DNA from: Pyrinomonadaceae bacterium
Lineage (GTDB): Bacteria > Acidobacteriota > Blastocatellia > Pyrinomonadales > Pyrinomonadaceae
Direction of reading: 5' to 3'
NCBI GenBank assembly: GCA_025937955.1
Contig: JAICQI010000010.1
Span: 1-21,122, forward strand
Length of the DNA stretch: 21,122 nt
Positions 6,659 through 15,912 of the stretch are shown piece by piece. Numbering within the stretch: position 1 is the first letter of the stretch; every line of letters starts with the position of its first letter. Below the pieces are notes generated by a model. The model was not told the DNA's origin. It did no database searches and saw only the letters and a list, made by a program, of their open reading frames with translations. A program made the translations under genes and the position numbers.

Positions 6659-7417
6659 TTAAGCGCGCCGCGCCACTACCTCATAAAGGGCGTTTTTGAA
6701 GAAAACACGCTTCAATCGGTCGCCGGCGTGTCGCGGCGGATGCTTGCGCGCGCGTGCCCTGGCCTCCTCGATATTGCTTTTCGCGCTCAAAATCTGCAGC
6801 GGCAGGTTTTGAAACAAATTCTCAGCAGCTTCGAACGTCAGGTGAGTCGTGTGGTCAGCAAATGGCCCGATTTCAAACGGTACGCCAACCGCTCTCCAGC
6901 TCGAATGCACGTCCGCTGCAACCGCGTACACTCGATGATGAACGTTCACTGTGAAATACAGTAAACCCCCGGGAACCAGAATCCGCACCAGTTCACGGAC
7001 AATCCGTACCGGCGACTCCGCATGATCGACGACGTTATCGCAAAGCACAACATCAAAACTTCCATCCGCAAACGGCAGCGACTCACCAACGGCCGCTACC
7101 GTTTGAGCTCGGCGTTGCCAGCGTGGAAACAAGCTTCCGTAACTGACCGCCAGCGGATCGACGCCGATTCCATGTGGTGATCCAAAACAAAAGATGAGCC
7201 CGTGTGCGCCACTGCCGACTTCAATCACACGCGCATCAGGCTTGATCGGCTGAAACGTTTCGAGCAGGTCGCGCACCCGGCGCGACGTGCGCATCATCGC
7301 GGCAATGATCTCATCTTCGCGCCCGCGAACGTGTTCCGCCTTGCGTTGCTGGTAGGCGAGTTGCCGCTCAAGCGCCCTTTGAGCAAGCTTCCTGCGCGTC
7401 TCGTCTCGCCATGCCAT
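6659..7417 (-). CDS. Class I SAM-dependent methyltransferase
   Basis: 252 aa. The Methyltransf_11-type core spans about 60-160: motif I VIEVGSGAHG (64-73), acidic residue ending strand 2 (GIGVDP, D87), GESLPFADGSFDVVLCDNVV (111-130), then ELVRILVPGGLLYFTV (142-157). The N-terminus (1-55) is a charged helical region rich in Arg and Glu, and the C-terminus (about 215-252) is Arg/Lys-rich. The N-terminal helix and basic tail are unlike small-molecule enzymes such as UbiE, but the substrate cannot be read from sequence. It uses the SAM-binding fold with no membrane segment, so is probably cytoplasmic. It lies 65 bases downstream of the NadC-like gene on the same strand, separated by dispersed repeats, so cotranscription is possible but not shown. 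Confidence 0.85.
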   Translation of the reverse strand: MAWRDETRRKLAQRALERQLAYQQRKAEHVRGREDEIIAAMMRTSRRVRDLLETFQPIKPDARVIEVGSGAHGLIFCFGSPHGIGVDPLAVSYGSLFPRWQRRAQTVAAVGESLPFADGSFDVVLCDNVVDHAESPVRIVRELVRILVPGGLLYFTVNVHHRVYAVAADVHSSWRAVGVPFEIGPFADHTTHLTFEAAENLFQNLPLQILSAKSNIEEARARARKHPPRHAGDRLKRVFFKNALYEVVARRA

Positions 7418-7430
7418 CTTCTATCTTTTC

Positions 7431-7485
7431 TTTTGTGCTTTTTGTGCCTTTTTGTGGCTAACCCTTTGTGTGCTTTTCGTGGCTA
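7431..7485 (-). repeat. CACAAA-type dispersed repeat, two units
   Basis: Read on the minus strand: TAGCCACGAAAAGCACAC, then TTAGCCACAAAAAGGCAC and further CACAAAA units. The first three bases form the TAG stop of the NadC-like gene (7483-7485). Two tandem diverged copies are present, each beginning TAGCCAC. Confidence 0.85.
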
Positions 7486-8333
7486 AAACGGTTGGACTTT
7501 GAAGCTAATATTCGCTGCCGGGGCCGCACTCGTCAGTGCCTCGATACGCAATAGTTGCGCTCCTGCCTCGGCATACTCACGCGCATTCTCGGGCGTGATC
7601 TTCCCGGCACACTCGATCGCAACTGAACTCGACAACTCCCGCGCAAGCGCCGCTAGTCGACCAAACGCCTGGACGTCGAGATTCTCGATCACAATTAAAT
7701 CCGCACCAGCGGCGGCGGCTTCTCTCACTTCATTCTCAGCCGACACTTCGACCGCGACTTTGTGTAGATAACCCAACTTCTCTTTCGCCAACTTCACCGC
7801 GCCCGTGACGCCACCAAGAATCGAGATGTGATTCGACGTCACCACGACGCCGTCGTCCAAACCGAACCTGCTGTTGTATCCCCCACCGAGTTCGACGGCG
7901 TATCGTTCGAGCAGACGCAATCCGGGAGTCGTCGCGCGCGTATCCGCGATCAACGCGCCCGTTCCTTCGACAGCTTTCACGTACTTGTCCGTCAGCGTGG
8001 CGATGCCCGAAAGTCGTTGCATGAGATTCAGCGCCACACGTTCGGCGGAGATCAGCACGTCAGCAAACCCGACCATCCGCGCAATCACCTTGCCCGCCTC
8101 GACCGGCTCGCCATCGGAAACAAACGCCTCGAGTTGTTGCTGCGAATCGAGCGTTAGAAAAACTTCCTCCGCCGCTTCGAGACCCGCCACGATCATGTTG
8201 TCGCCCGCGACGAAGCGCGCGCGAGCACGCGTGTTGCGAACGACAATCGACTGTGTGGTGATGTCGCCCCGTCCGAGATCTTCACGCAAATAGAGTCCGA
8301 TTTGTGAGTAGAGCGCGCCTTCGTCGATCCAGT

Positions 8334-8337
<4 letters not shown>
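7483..8337 (-). CDS. nadC: NadC-like phosphoribosyltransferase, divergent active site
   Basis: 284 aa, usual NadC length and fold. NadC makes nicotinate mononucleotide from quinolinate and PRPP in NAD synthesis. Recognisable landmarks are LREDLGRGDITT (17-28), NLMQRLSGIAT (104-114, Arg108 kept), DTRATTPGLRLLERYAVELG (132-151) and GGGYNSRFGL (151-160). Key residues differ from the family: Lys of TRKTTPG is Ala135, His of N-H-R is Ser156, IKDNHI reads VTSNHI so its Lys is Thr167, LDN becomes IEN (Glu218), and GALTHS becomes EALTSA (Glu266, no His). These line up with the quinolinate- and phosphate-binding positions of known enzymes. The reading frame is intact. It may be a paralogue with another substrate or a lineage-specific variant. 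The ATG overlaps the valS stop as ATGA, indicating coupling. Family call strong, activity doubtful. Confidence 0.85.
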
Positions 8338-11006
<2,669 letters not shown>

Positions 11007-11046
11007 GCGTAATCTGTGCTTTTCTCAGTTTGAAACGAAAAACCAC

Positions 11047-11075
11047 AGTCTACCCAGATAGCCAAGAAAGTTCAA
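11047..11075 (-). promoter_or_regulatory. Candidate sigma70-type promoter for valS
   Basis: On the minus strand, TTGAAC (11070-11075), a 17-base spacer and TAGACT (11047-11052) match the -35/-10 consensus at 4 of 6 positions each. The start of valS is about 40 bases further on. Spacing is ideal but the boxes are only moderate, so this is a candidate. Confidence 0.4.
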
Positions 11076-11133
11076 AACAGGTTCGGTAAGAGAACACTTG
11101 AAAAAACCGCATATGAAGGTGCAAACTGCAACT

Positions 11134-11319
11134 ATGACGAATAAAGAAATCGTTCAAGACTTGCTTCGACGAATTCCAGATGACACCTCACTTCAAGACA
11201 TTGCACGAGAGCTGGAATTCATAGCTGCTGTCCGGCAAGGATTATCTGAGCTTGATAATGGGGATAGCATTCCAATCGAAGAAGTCGAGCAAGAACTTCC
11301 CTCATGGATTATCCGGTAA
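11134..11319 (+). CDS. Small antitoxin-like protein of a type II toxin-antitoxin pair
   Basis: 61 aa from the ATG at 11134, chosen because relatives of this type begin M-T-x-K/R-E. An AAGGTG lies about 12 bases upstream. Longer forms from ATG 11113 or TTG 11098 are possible (68 or 73 aa). The protein is small and acidic, with LLRRIPDDTSLQDIARELEF, AAVRQGLSELDNGDSIP and EEVEQELPSW. This resembles the addiction-module antitoxins paired with ParE/RelE toxins (E-R-G-L and I/V-P-H/I-E-E-V patterns). The partner toxin starts at 11304, inside the end of this gene (16-base overlap), but is frameshifted. Antitoxins of this kind bind the toxin with the C-terminal part and often repress their own promoter. 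Its retention next to a broken toxin is typical of decay. Confidence 0.68.
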   Translation: MTNKEIVQDLLRRIPDDTSLQDIARELEFIAAVRQGLSELDNGDSIPIEEVEQELPSWIIR

Positions 11320-11602
11320 GACTTTCACCTTCCGCACGATCAGACATACAGGACATCGTTCGATACATTTCAATCGATAATCAAATCAAGCGCTGCGTTT
11401 TGGCAGATTCTTGATTCACCACACGAAGAGCTTGGGTAAGTTTCCGGAACGAGGGCGTATGGTGCCAGAGTTCGACGATGCATCCATTCGCGAAATCATC
11501 GTGAGGTCATACCGAATCATCTACCGAGTTAATCATCAAACAGTATCAATAGAAGTCATTCGCTTCTGGCATGCCGGCAGAGGCATTCCTGAAATAAGCT
11601 GA
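11304..11602 (+). pseudogene. ParE/RelE-family toxin, single-base frameshift
   Basis: The ATG at 11304 opens MDYPVRLSPSARSDIQDIVR-YISIDNQ, a typical ParE N-terminus, then runs into TGA at 11412. The rest continues in another frame: QALRFGRFLIHHTKSLGKFP, ERGRMVPEFDD, REIIVRSYRIIYRV, and a C-terminal IEVIRFWHAGRGI, ending at TGA 11602. The switch falls near 11387-11391. Restoring one A (ATCAAGCGC to ATCAAAGCGC) gives an unbroken chain of 99 aa, the usual ParE length, reading ...DNQIKALRFGRF.... No slippery heptamer is evident, so programmed frameshifting is unlikely. ParE toxins poison DNA gyrase and RelE toxins cleave mRNA; this copy is presumably inactive unless the base is a sequencing error. 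Confidence 0.85.
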
Positions 11603-11607
11603 GCAAA

Positions 11608-11634
11608 TTTGAGGTCACAAATTGTGACCTCAAA
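11608..11634. terminator. 27-base perfect palindrome after the toxin gene
   Basis: TTTGAGGTCACAA, a single A, then TTGTGACCTCAAA. The 13-bp arms are perfect. It lies 5 bases after the toxin stop and may end the plus-strand transcript, though only AGAAAA follows. Perfect symmetry with almost no loop would also suit a dimeric regulator's operator. Confidence 0.55.
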
Positions 11635-11639
11635 AGAAA

Positions 11640-11665
11640 AGCAGGTGACCCGGGAGTCACCTGCT
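11640..11665 (-). terminator. Rho-independent terminator of the receiver-protein gene
   Basis: On the minus strand AGCAGGTGAC, loop TCCCGG, GTCACCTGCT form a 10-bp stem, followed by TTTTCTTTTG. The hairpin begins 23 bases past the TAA-strand end of the receiver gene at 11689. GC-rich stem plus T-run is the classic form. Confidence 0.85.
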
Positions 11666-11688
11666 GAAGAACGGAATATATAAACGAT

Positions 11689-12792
11689 CTATTTTGCCTT
11701 CTCTTCCAACTGCTGCTTGATTATCAGTTCCGCAAGGTCCGGAACAACTTCCCACGCGATCTCACGGACCACTTTGTCGGACATCATTTCGACTACGCGG
11801 CGGGCGATGGCGTCGATCATTTCGGGTGATAACGAATCGGCGGAGATGGGAGCAGAGGAAACAACCGCCGGCTCGGGTGTGGCAATCATCGGCTCCGGTT
11901 CAGGTTCGACAACGGCGACATCGTGCACTTCAGACACATACGGAACCTCTTGCATATCTGCAAACGAAGAGTGGACCTCCGGCTGGTAAGTCGAATCGTA
12001 CGACGCACCCGCAGTCGCAACCGCTTCCTTCACCTGCGGCTCGACAAACGCGCGCATCGGCGTCGCGGCGTAAGCAGGCTCCGCGAACTCGCTCGGCTCT
12101 TCATCGAGATCCAGAACAAAGTCGTCGTCAGGAGAACTGGCGCGTACCGGCTCAAACTCACCAAGGTCCAACAGCACGTCTGAATCGATTTGAGAATCGT
12201 CTCGTGGTTCCGTTTTCATGGTCTCCTCACGTGGTAACGATTCCGTTGCGGCAACCGGCTGTTCCACCTTGTGTTCGTACTCTCTGAGCGCGTCCTCGAG
12301 CGGCAACGTATTCGCCGTCGCCACTTCCAGGTCGTGGATGTCCATCAGCTCTTCTTCTTCGGGTTCTTCAACCTTCGGAAGTTCAGCGGTTGGACGTTCT
12401 TTCTCAACCGGTGGTGGGCTTGTTACAAGGGCTCCCACCCGGTCGATCAGTCGTCGTATCGATGAAAATGGTTTAGTCAATATGTCATCCGCGCCAACTC
12501 TGCGCGCCTCCGCTTCGTCGAACGGCTCAAACGAGCCTACGAGCAGCACTACGGGAATGTGTTTCAGCTTCTCGTTTGTTTTGACGTATTCGCAGACCTC
12601 GTAACCGTTGGGAGAGGGCATGAAGACGTCTGCGAGGACTATGTCGGGTTCAACCTCCAGGAGCTGATCAATGGCCTCGCGGCCACTGCCCACCGCCACG
12701 ACTCGCACACCTTCGTCAGCGAACGTAAGGTCGATAACTTTCTGAATGGTGGCCGAATCGTCGGCAAGTAGGAGTTTGCGTCCAGCTAGCAA
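11689..12792 (-). CDS. Receiver-domain response regulator with long acidic linker
   Basis: 367 aa. The N-terminal receiver domain (1-120) has the acid pair Asp11-Asp12 (LLLADDS), phospho-acceptor Asp55 (IVLADVFMP) and Lys107 (DILTKPF). The switch Thr/Ser of the fourth strand is Val85 (VVLLVGSFEPFDE), seen in a recognisable subgroup of deltaproteobacterial and acidobacterial receivers. Residues about 125-310 are low-complexity, Glu/Pro/Val-rich and probably disordered. A conserved C-terminal module (about 318-367) reads LSPEMIDAIARRVVEMMSD then EIAWEVVPDLAELIIKQQLE, likely a helical docking or dimer element. No DNA-binding domain is visible, so output is probably protein-protein. The start is TTG at 12792, supported by AAAGGGA seven bases upstream. 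It is monocistronic with its own terminator; no histidine kinase is adjacent. Confidence 0.88.
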   Translation of the reverse strand: MLAGRKLLLADDSATIQKVIDLTFADEGVRVVAVGSGREAIDQLLEVEPDIVLADVFMPSPNGYEVCEYVKTNEKLKHIPVVLLVGSFEPFDEAEARRVGADDILTKPFSSIRRLIDRVGALVTSPPPVEKERPTAELPKVEEPEEEELMDIHDLEVATANTLPLEDALREYEHKVEQPVAATESLPREETMKTEPRDDSQIDSDVLLDLGEFEPVRASSPDDDFVLDLDEEPSEFAEPAYAATPMRAFVEPQVKEAVATAGASYDSTYQPEVHSSFADMQEVPYVSEVHDVAVVEPEPEPMIATPEPAVVSSAPISADSLSPEMIDAIARRVVEMMSDKVVREIAWEVVPDLAELIIKQQLEEKAK

Positions 12793-12809
12793 AGCTAATC
12801 CCTTTAGCT
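12793..12809 (-). promoter_or_regulatory. Hairpin with the Shine-Dalgarno in its loop
   Basis: On the minus strand AGCTAA-AGGGA-TTAGCT stands directly before the TTG start. Six-base perfect arms enclose the AGGGA Shine-Dalgarno core. It could display or gate ribosome entry. It is small and may be chance. Confidence 0.45.
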
Positions 12810-12873
12810 GAATTGCACCATCGGCGGGGCCAAGTGCATATGCACGGATGGCGCGGGCATGTCGTCACGAAGC

Positions 12874-12892
12874 GGGCCTCAGAAAGAGGCCC
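12874..12892. repeat. Small hairpin in the divergent intergenic region
   Basis: GGGCCTC-AGAAA-GAGGCCC, 7-bp perfect GC-rich stem with a 5-base loop. It lies between the divergent receiver gene and the DUF6624-vWA gene (gap 12793-12985). It could be in either 5' leader. No T-run follows on either strand. Confidence 0.5.
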
Positions 12893-12985
12893 CAAAAGAA
12901 CCTAACACCCGCGGTAAGGGGCAGTCAAGAGTTTGTTTTAGGGCGGGTCGGGCGTATCCTGCCCCTTGCGCTACCATGATTAGCC

Positions 12986-14581
12986 ATGAAACTTGCTTTA
13001 CTCACGGCCTTTTTGCTTACCTCGGCTGCCGCGGCCACGAACGCGCAGTCGTGCCTTACACAAGACGACGTGAGGCAGATGCTCTCGCGGGTTGAAACTG
13101 CGGCGGCTAAACCCGACCAGAAACTCAAAGAAGAACTGATCAAATTGGCCATCAAGCAACGCGAGCTGCTGCTGGAGGTGGTCGCAAAGGATCAGGCGAA
13201 GGAGTCAGACAGAGAGAAGCTACATAAGGTTTACGAAGATCACACCGCCAAACTCTGCCAGATACTAAAGACCTCCGGTTGGCCCACCACGGCGCTGGTT
13301 GACCGCGAAGGCGTCTTCGCAGCCTTCCAAATCCTCAAAAACGGCGGCACATACGAACTGCAGCGAGACTTACTTCCGGTTATCGTTGCCGCAATCAAGA
13401 AAGATCCGAGTCAGAAATCGGAATTTGCCGGACTATTCGATCGGCTTCGCGTGAGCGCCGGCATGAAACAACTCTTCGGCACGCAGGCTGTCAGCACGGG
13501 CGGGTTTCTCGTTCTGTATCCAATTGAAGATCAGCAAAAGGTCGATGCAAGACGTGCCGAGTTTGGCCTGCCAAAGCTCGACGCGTACATCAGAGCCCTC
13601 GAACAGAATTACCGAAAGCCGCTCATCAAAGCACGCCAGCCGCCCAGCAGCCAACTTTCAAAGCAATTAACCGAGTCGCTTACGGAAACCATCAACTCCA
13701 CCCAACTCGATTCGCCTGAAATCGATCCGGGCGACGTTATCAAAGTCGAGACGAACCTCGTGAGTCTCAACGTCAGCGTCTTTAACAACAAGCTGAAGAT
13801 GTTTGTCGGTTCGCTGGCGAAGGAAGATTTTCGCGTGCTGGAAAACAACCAGGAACAGACCGTAACCTACTTTGCCTCGACTGACGTGCCGTTCGATCTG
13901 GTGTTGCTGGTTGATTTGTCTGGATCCACTGTTGGCAAACGCGATCTGATCAAGAAGTCGACGCTGCGGTTTATTGAGGCAGCACGTCCGGCAGACAGGC
14001 TCGCTATCGTCACCTTTTCCGACACGACGAACGTCGTCTCACCACTGACGTTGGACCGTGCCCAACTAAACGCGAGTGTCGAGAACATGAAAGGTACGGG
14101 TGGATCAAACGTCTGGGATGCAGTCAAATTTGCCCTCGACGACGTAATCGGACCAAAGACATTGGAACGACGCCGCGCGGTGGTGCTGATGAGCGATGGC
14201 ATGGACGGAGCCATGGTCAGTTCAATGGGAGGCTCGAAGACAGCCTTTGCCAATCTGGTCGAACAGGTAGGGCAGACCGATGCGCTCATCATACCGATTT
14301 ATCTCGAAACCGAAATATACCTTGGAGGAATCGCGGAGAATGCGCGTCGCTCGCTTAACCTGCTCGCCCAGGAGAGTGGTGGTTCTTATTACCACGCACG
14401 TAAACTATCAGACCTTAATGGCGTGTACGAGCAAGTAATAAATGATCTCGGTAAAGTCTACAGTCTGGGGTACAAACCGACGAACGCGACACGCGACGGT
14501 AGTTGGCGCACGGTCCAGGTCTCGATCGTCAACCGCACAGACCTGGTGACACGCACGCGTCCCGGCTATTACGCTCAGTGA
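12986..14581 (+). CDS. Secreted DUF6624 plus VWFA-related domain protein
   Basis: 531 aa. The signal peptide is residues 1-20 (cleavage at TNA before QSCL). Residues about 75-205 look like DUF6624: SGWPTTALVDREGVFAAFQI (97-116), ELQRDLLPVI, LFDRLRVSAG, QLFGTQ (162-167), YPIEDQQKVDARRAEFGLPK (178-197). A linker leads to the acidobacterial VWFA-related region: VETNLVSLNVSVFN (254-267), LAKEDFRVLENNQEQTVTYF, then a vWA domain with complete MIDAS (DLSGS 310-314, TGGS 371-374, MSDGMD 402-407). The tail SLGYKPTN...WRTVQVSI...TRTRPGYYA is typical of that family. Likely an exported metal-dependent binding protein; ligand unknown. It ends 5 bases before the stop of the convergent gene, leaving no room for a terminator. 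Confidence 0.87.
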   Translation: MKLALLTAFLLTSAAAATNAQSCLTQDDVRQMLSRVETAAAKPDQKLKEELIKLAIKQRELLLEVVAKDQAKESDREKLHKVYEDHTAKLCQILKTSGWPTTALVDREGVFAAFQILKNGGTYELQRDLLPVIVAAIKKDPSQKSEFAGLFDRLRVSAGMKQLFGTQAVSTGGFLVLYPIEDQQKVDARRAEFGLPKLDAYIRALEQNYRKPLIKARQPPSSQLSKQLTESLTETINSTQLDSPEIDPGDVIKVETNLVSLNVSVFNNKLKMFVGSLAKEDFRVLENNQEQTVTYFASTDVPFDLVLLVDLSGSTVGKRDLIKKSTLRFIEAARPADRLAIVTFSDTTNVVSPLTLDRAQLNASVENMKGTGGSNVWDAVKFALDDVIGPKTLERRRAVVLMSDGMDGAMVSSMGGSKTAFANLVEQVGQTDALIIPIYLETEIYLGGIAENARRSLNLLAQESGGSYYHARKLSDLNGVYEQVINDLGKVYSLGYKPTNATRDGSWRTVQVSIVNRTDLVTRTRPGYYAQ

Positions 14582-14586
14582 AATTT

Positions 14587-15471
14587 TTAGGGACCCGACA
14601 CGACGACGTCGTCCGGCGTATTAGGTTTGCCGTCGGGGCCGAGGGAGCGGAGGGAGTACCGGTCTTGTTGGCCGTCGTATTGGTATGGACGATGCCACGG
14701 ATCGACACGGATCACGCGCGTCAGATAGCGCGGGCTGAGGTGATCGATCAGCACTGATTCTTTATCGGAAACAACGAAATAGCCGCGGTCGCGACGGAAG
14801 TCACCGAGGGCTTTCGCAATCGTCGACAGATCTTCATTCGCAGCGGCGCGTTTGACTTGATCCATAGCGATAGGAAGTTCACTTACGCTTATCCAATCAC
14901 GGGTTCCGCTTTTGAACTCCGTTACACGCCAACTCTTCGCATCGCGTGCTAAACGGAAATCGACCCGAATAAATGCAGTGACGAGCGCTGCCGACTCCGA
15001 TCCGAGTGACAACCCAAACGGCGAGACTTCCTTGATCCTCACATCATCGGACGGAAGCGTCACACCAAAGAGCGTCGCAACAAGACAACGCGCACGCTTA
15101 GTCGTGAGCTCTGTATCCGACTTGCGACGCGCAAACTGCGATGGCGCATCACATTCTCCTGCAGGCAGCTCAACCTTCGCCGCACTCGCAATCACTTCCA
15201 ACCGCTCCCAACGATCCTGACCAGCTCTGATCTCTCTTAACTGCCAGTGACCGTCGAGAAGTCGCAGTCGAAAGACTGCCTGGATCTCAGCACTAACCTC
15301 TGCACTTTCATTGCCATTCGAGTTAACAGATTGAACGCGAACCGCGCTACCAGGCAGAGACCAACCCGCCATGGTCTGAATAGCTTTGCGAGCCTGGTTG
15401 CGACTGAGATCGGCACGGGCGGGAATGGGACTTACAAGCGCGAGCAAAAGAGCTGCAATCAAAAGTCTCAT
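14587..15471 (-). CDS. Exported protein with duplicated domain and GspG-like head
   Basis: 294 aa. The signal peptide is residues 1-20 (cleavage PARA before DLSR). Two copies of an unknown domain follow: about 24-92 (RNQARKAIQTMAGWSLPGS, AVFRLRLLDGHWQLREIRAG) and about 124-195 (KRARCLVATLFGVTLPSDD, FIRVDFRLARDAKSWRVTEF). They share A-R-x4-T-x2-G-x2-LP-x3-VR and a closing hydrophobic-W-basic pattern. Residues about 205-294 match the soluble head of type II secretion major pseudopilins: DPWHRPYQYDG (257-267), YSLRSLGPDGKPNTPDDVVV (272-291), the calcium-loop region. The pilin N-terminal helix and its cleavage site are absent, so it is not a pilus subunit. It starts 6 bases after the response regulator stop and is the last gene of the pdxA operon. 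Function unknown. Confidence 0.8.
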   Translation of the reverse strand: MRLLIAALLLALVSPIPARADLSRNQARKAIQTMAGWSLPGSAVRVQSVNSNGNESAEVSAEIQAVFRLRLLDGHWQLREIRAGQDRWERLEVIASAAKVELPAGECDAPSQFARRKSDTELTTKRARCLVATLFGVTLPSDDVRIKEVSPFGLSLGSESAALVTAFIRVDFRLARDAKSWRVTEFKSGTRDWISVSELPIAMDQVKRAAANEDLSTIAKALGDFRRDRGYFVVSDKESVLIDHLSPRYLTRVIRVDPWHRPYQYDGQQDRYSLRSLGPDGKPNTPDDVVVSGP

Positions 15472-15477
15472 GAGTAG

Positions 15478-15894
15478 CTATTCAGCAGTCTTTGTACCGA
15501 TCAACATCTGCAACATGATCTGTAGTTGCGCAGTTGTGAAGGGCTTCGGCAGGAATACACACGCGCCCGCGGTAAAGCTGTCGGAAGAGAGCTTTGGATC
15601 CTGCTCGGCAGTCATCATCATCACCGGAATTCGTTGCAAACGCTCTTCCGATTTCATGTATCGCACCAGTTCCGGCCCGGAGATATGCGGCATGACGACG
15701 TCGAGGATTGCGGCCGTGAAGTTAGGATCACTCTGCAATATCTTGTAAGCTTCGCGCCCGTCGCGTGCCATCACTACGCTGTAGTTTTCTTTCTCGAGAA
15801 TGGTAGCGATCAGTCGCAGGATTGCCGGGTCGTCGTCGGCCACCAGCATACGCCGTTTTTCTGCCCCGTTAGTAAGCGTGTCGTTGTTGTCCAT
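15478..15894 (-). CDS. Single-domain response regulator (CheY-like)
   Basis: 138 aa, one receiver domain with all key residues: acid cluster Asp20-Asp22 (MLVADDDPAIL), phospho-acceptor Asp65 (AAILDVVMPHISGPEL), switch Thr95 (VMMMTAEQDP) and Lys117 (FLPKPF). The first 14 residues are a polar extension. With no output domain it must act through a partner protein, like CheY or a phosphorelay intermediate. It lies between pdxA (18-base gap) and the GspG-head gene (6-base gap) on the same strand, so the three are probably cotranscribed. No kinase is in the window, so the signal is unknown. Confidence 0.93.
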   Translation of the reverse strand: MDNNDTLTNGAEKRRMLVADDDPAILRLIATILEKENYSVVMARDGREAYKILQSDPNFTAAILDVVMPHISGPELVRYMKSEERLQRIPVMMMTAEQDPKLSSDSFTAGACVFLPKPFTTAQLQIMLQMLIGTKTAE

Positions 15895-15912
15895 GTGAGC
15901 GTTTCTCTGTGA

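Noticed and set aside
11376..11414. Programmed -1 frameshifting in the ParE gene
   Set aside because: No X-XXY-YYZ slippery heptamer or downstream pseudoknot is evident; a single-base loss explains the break.
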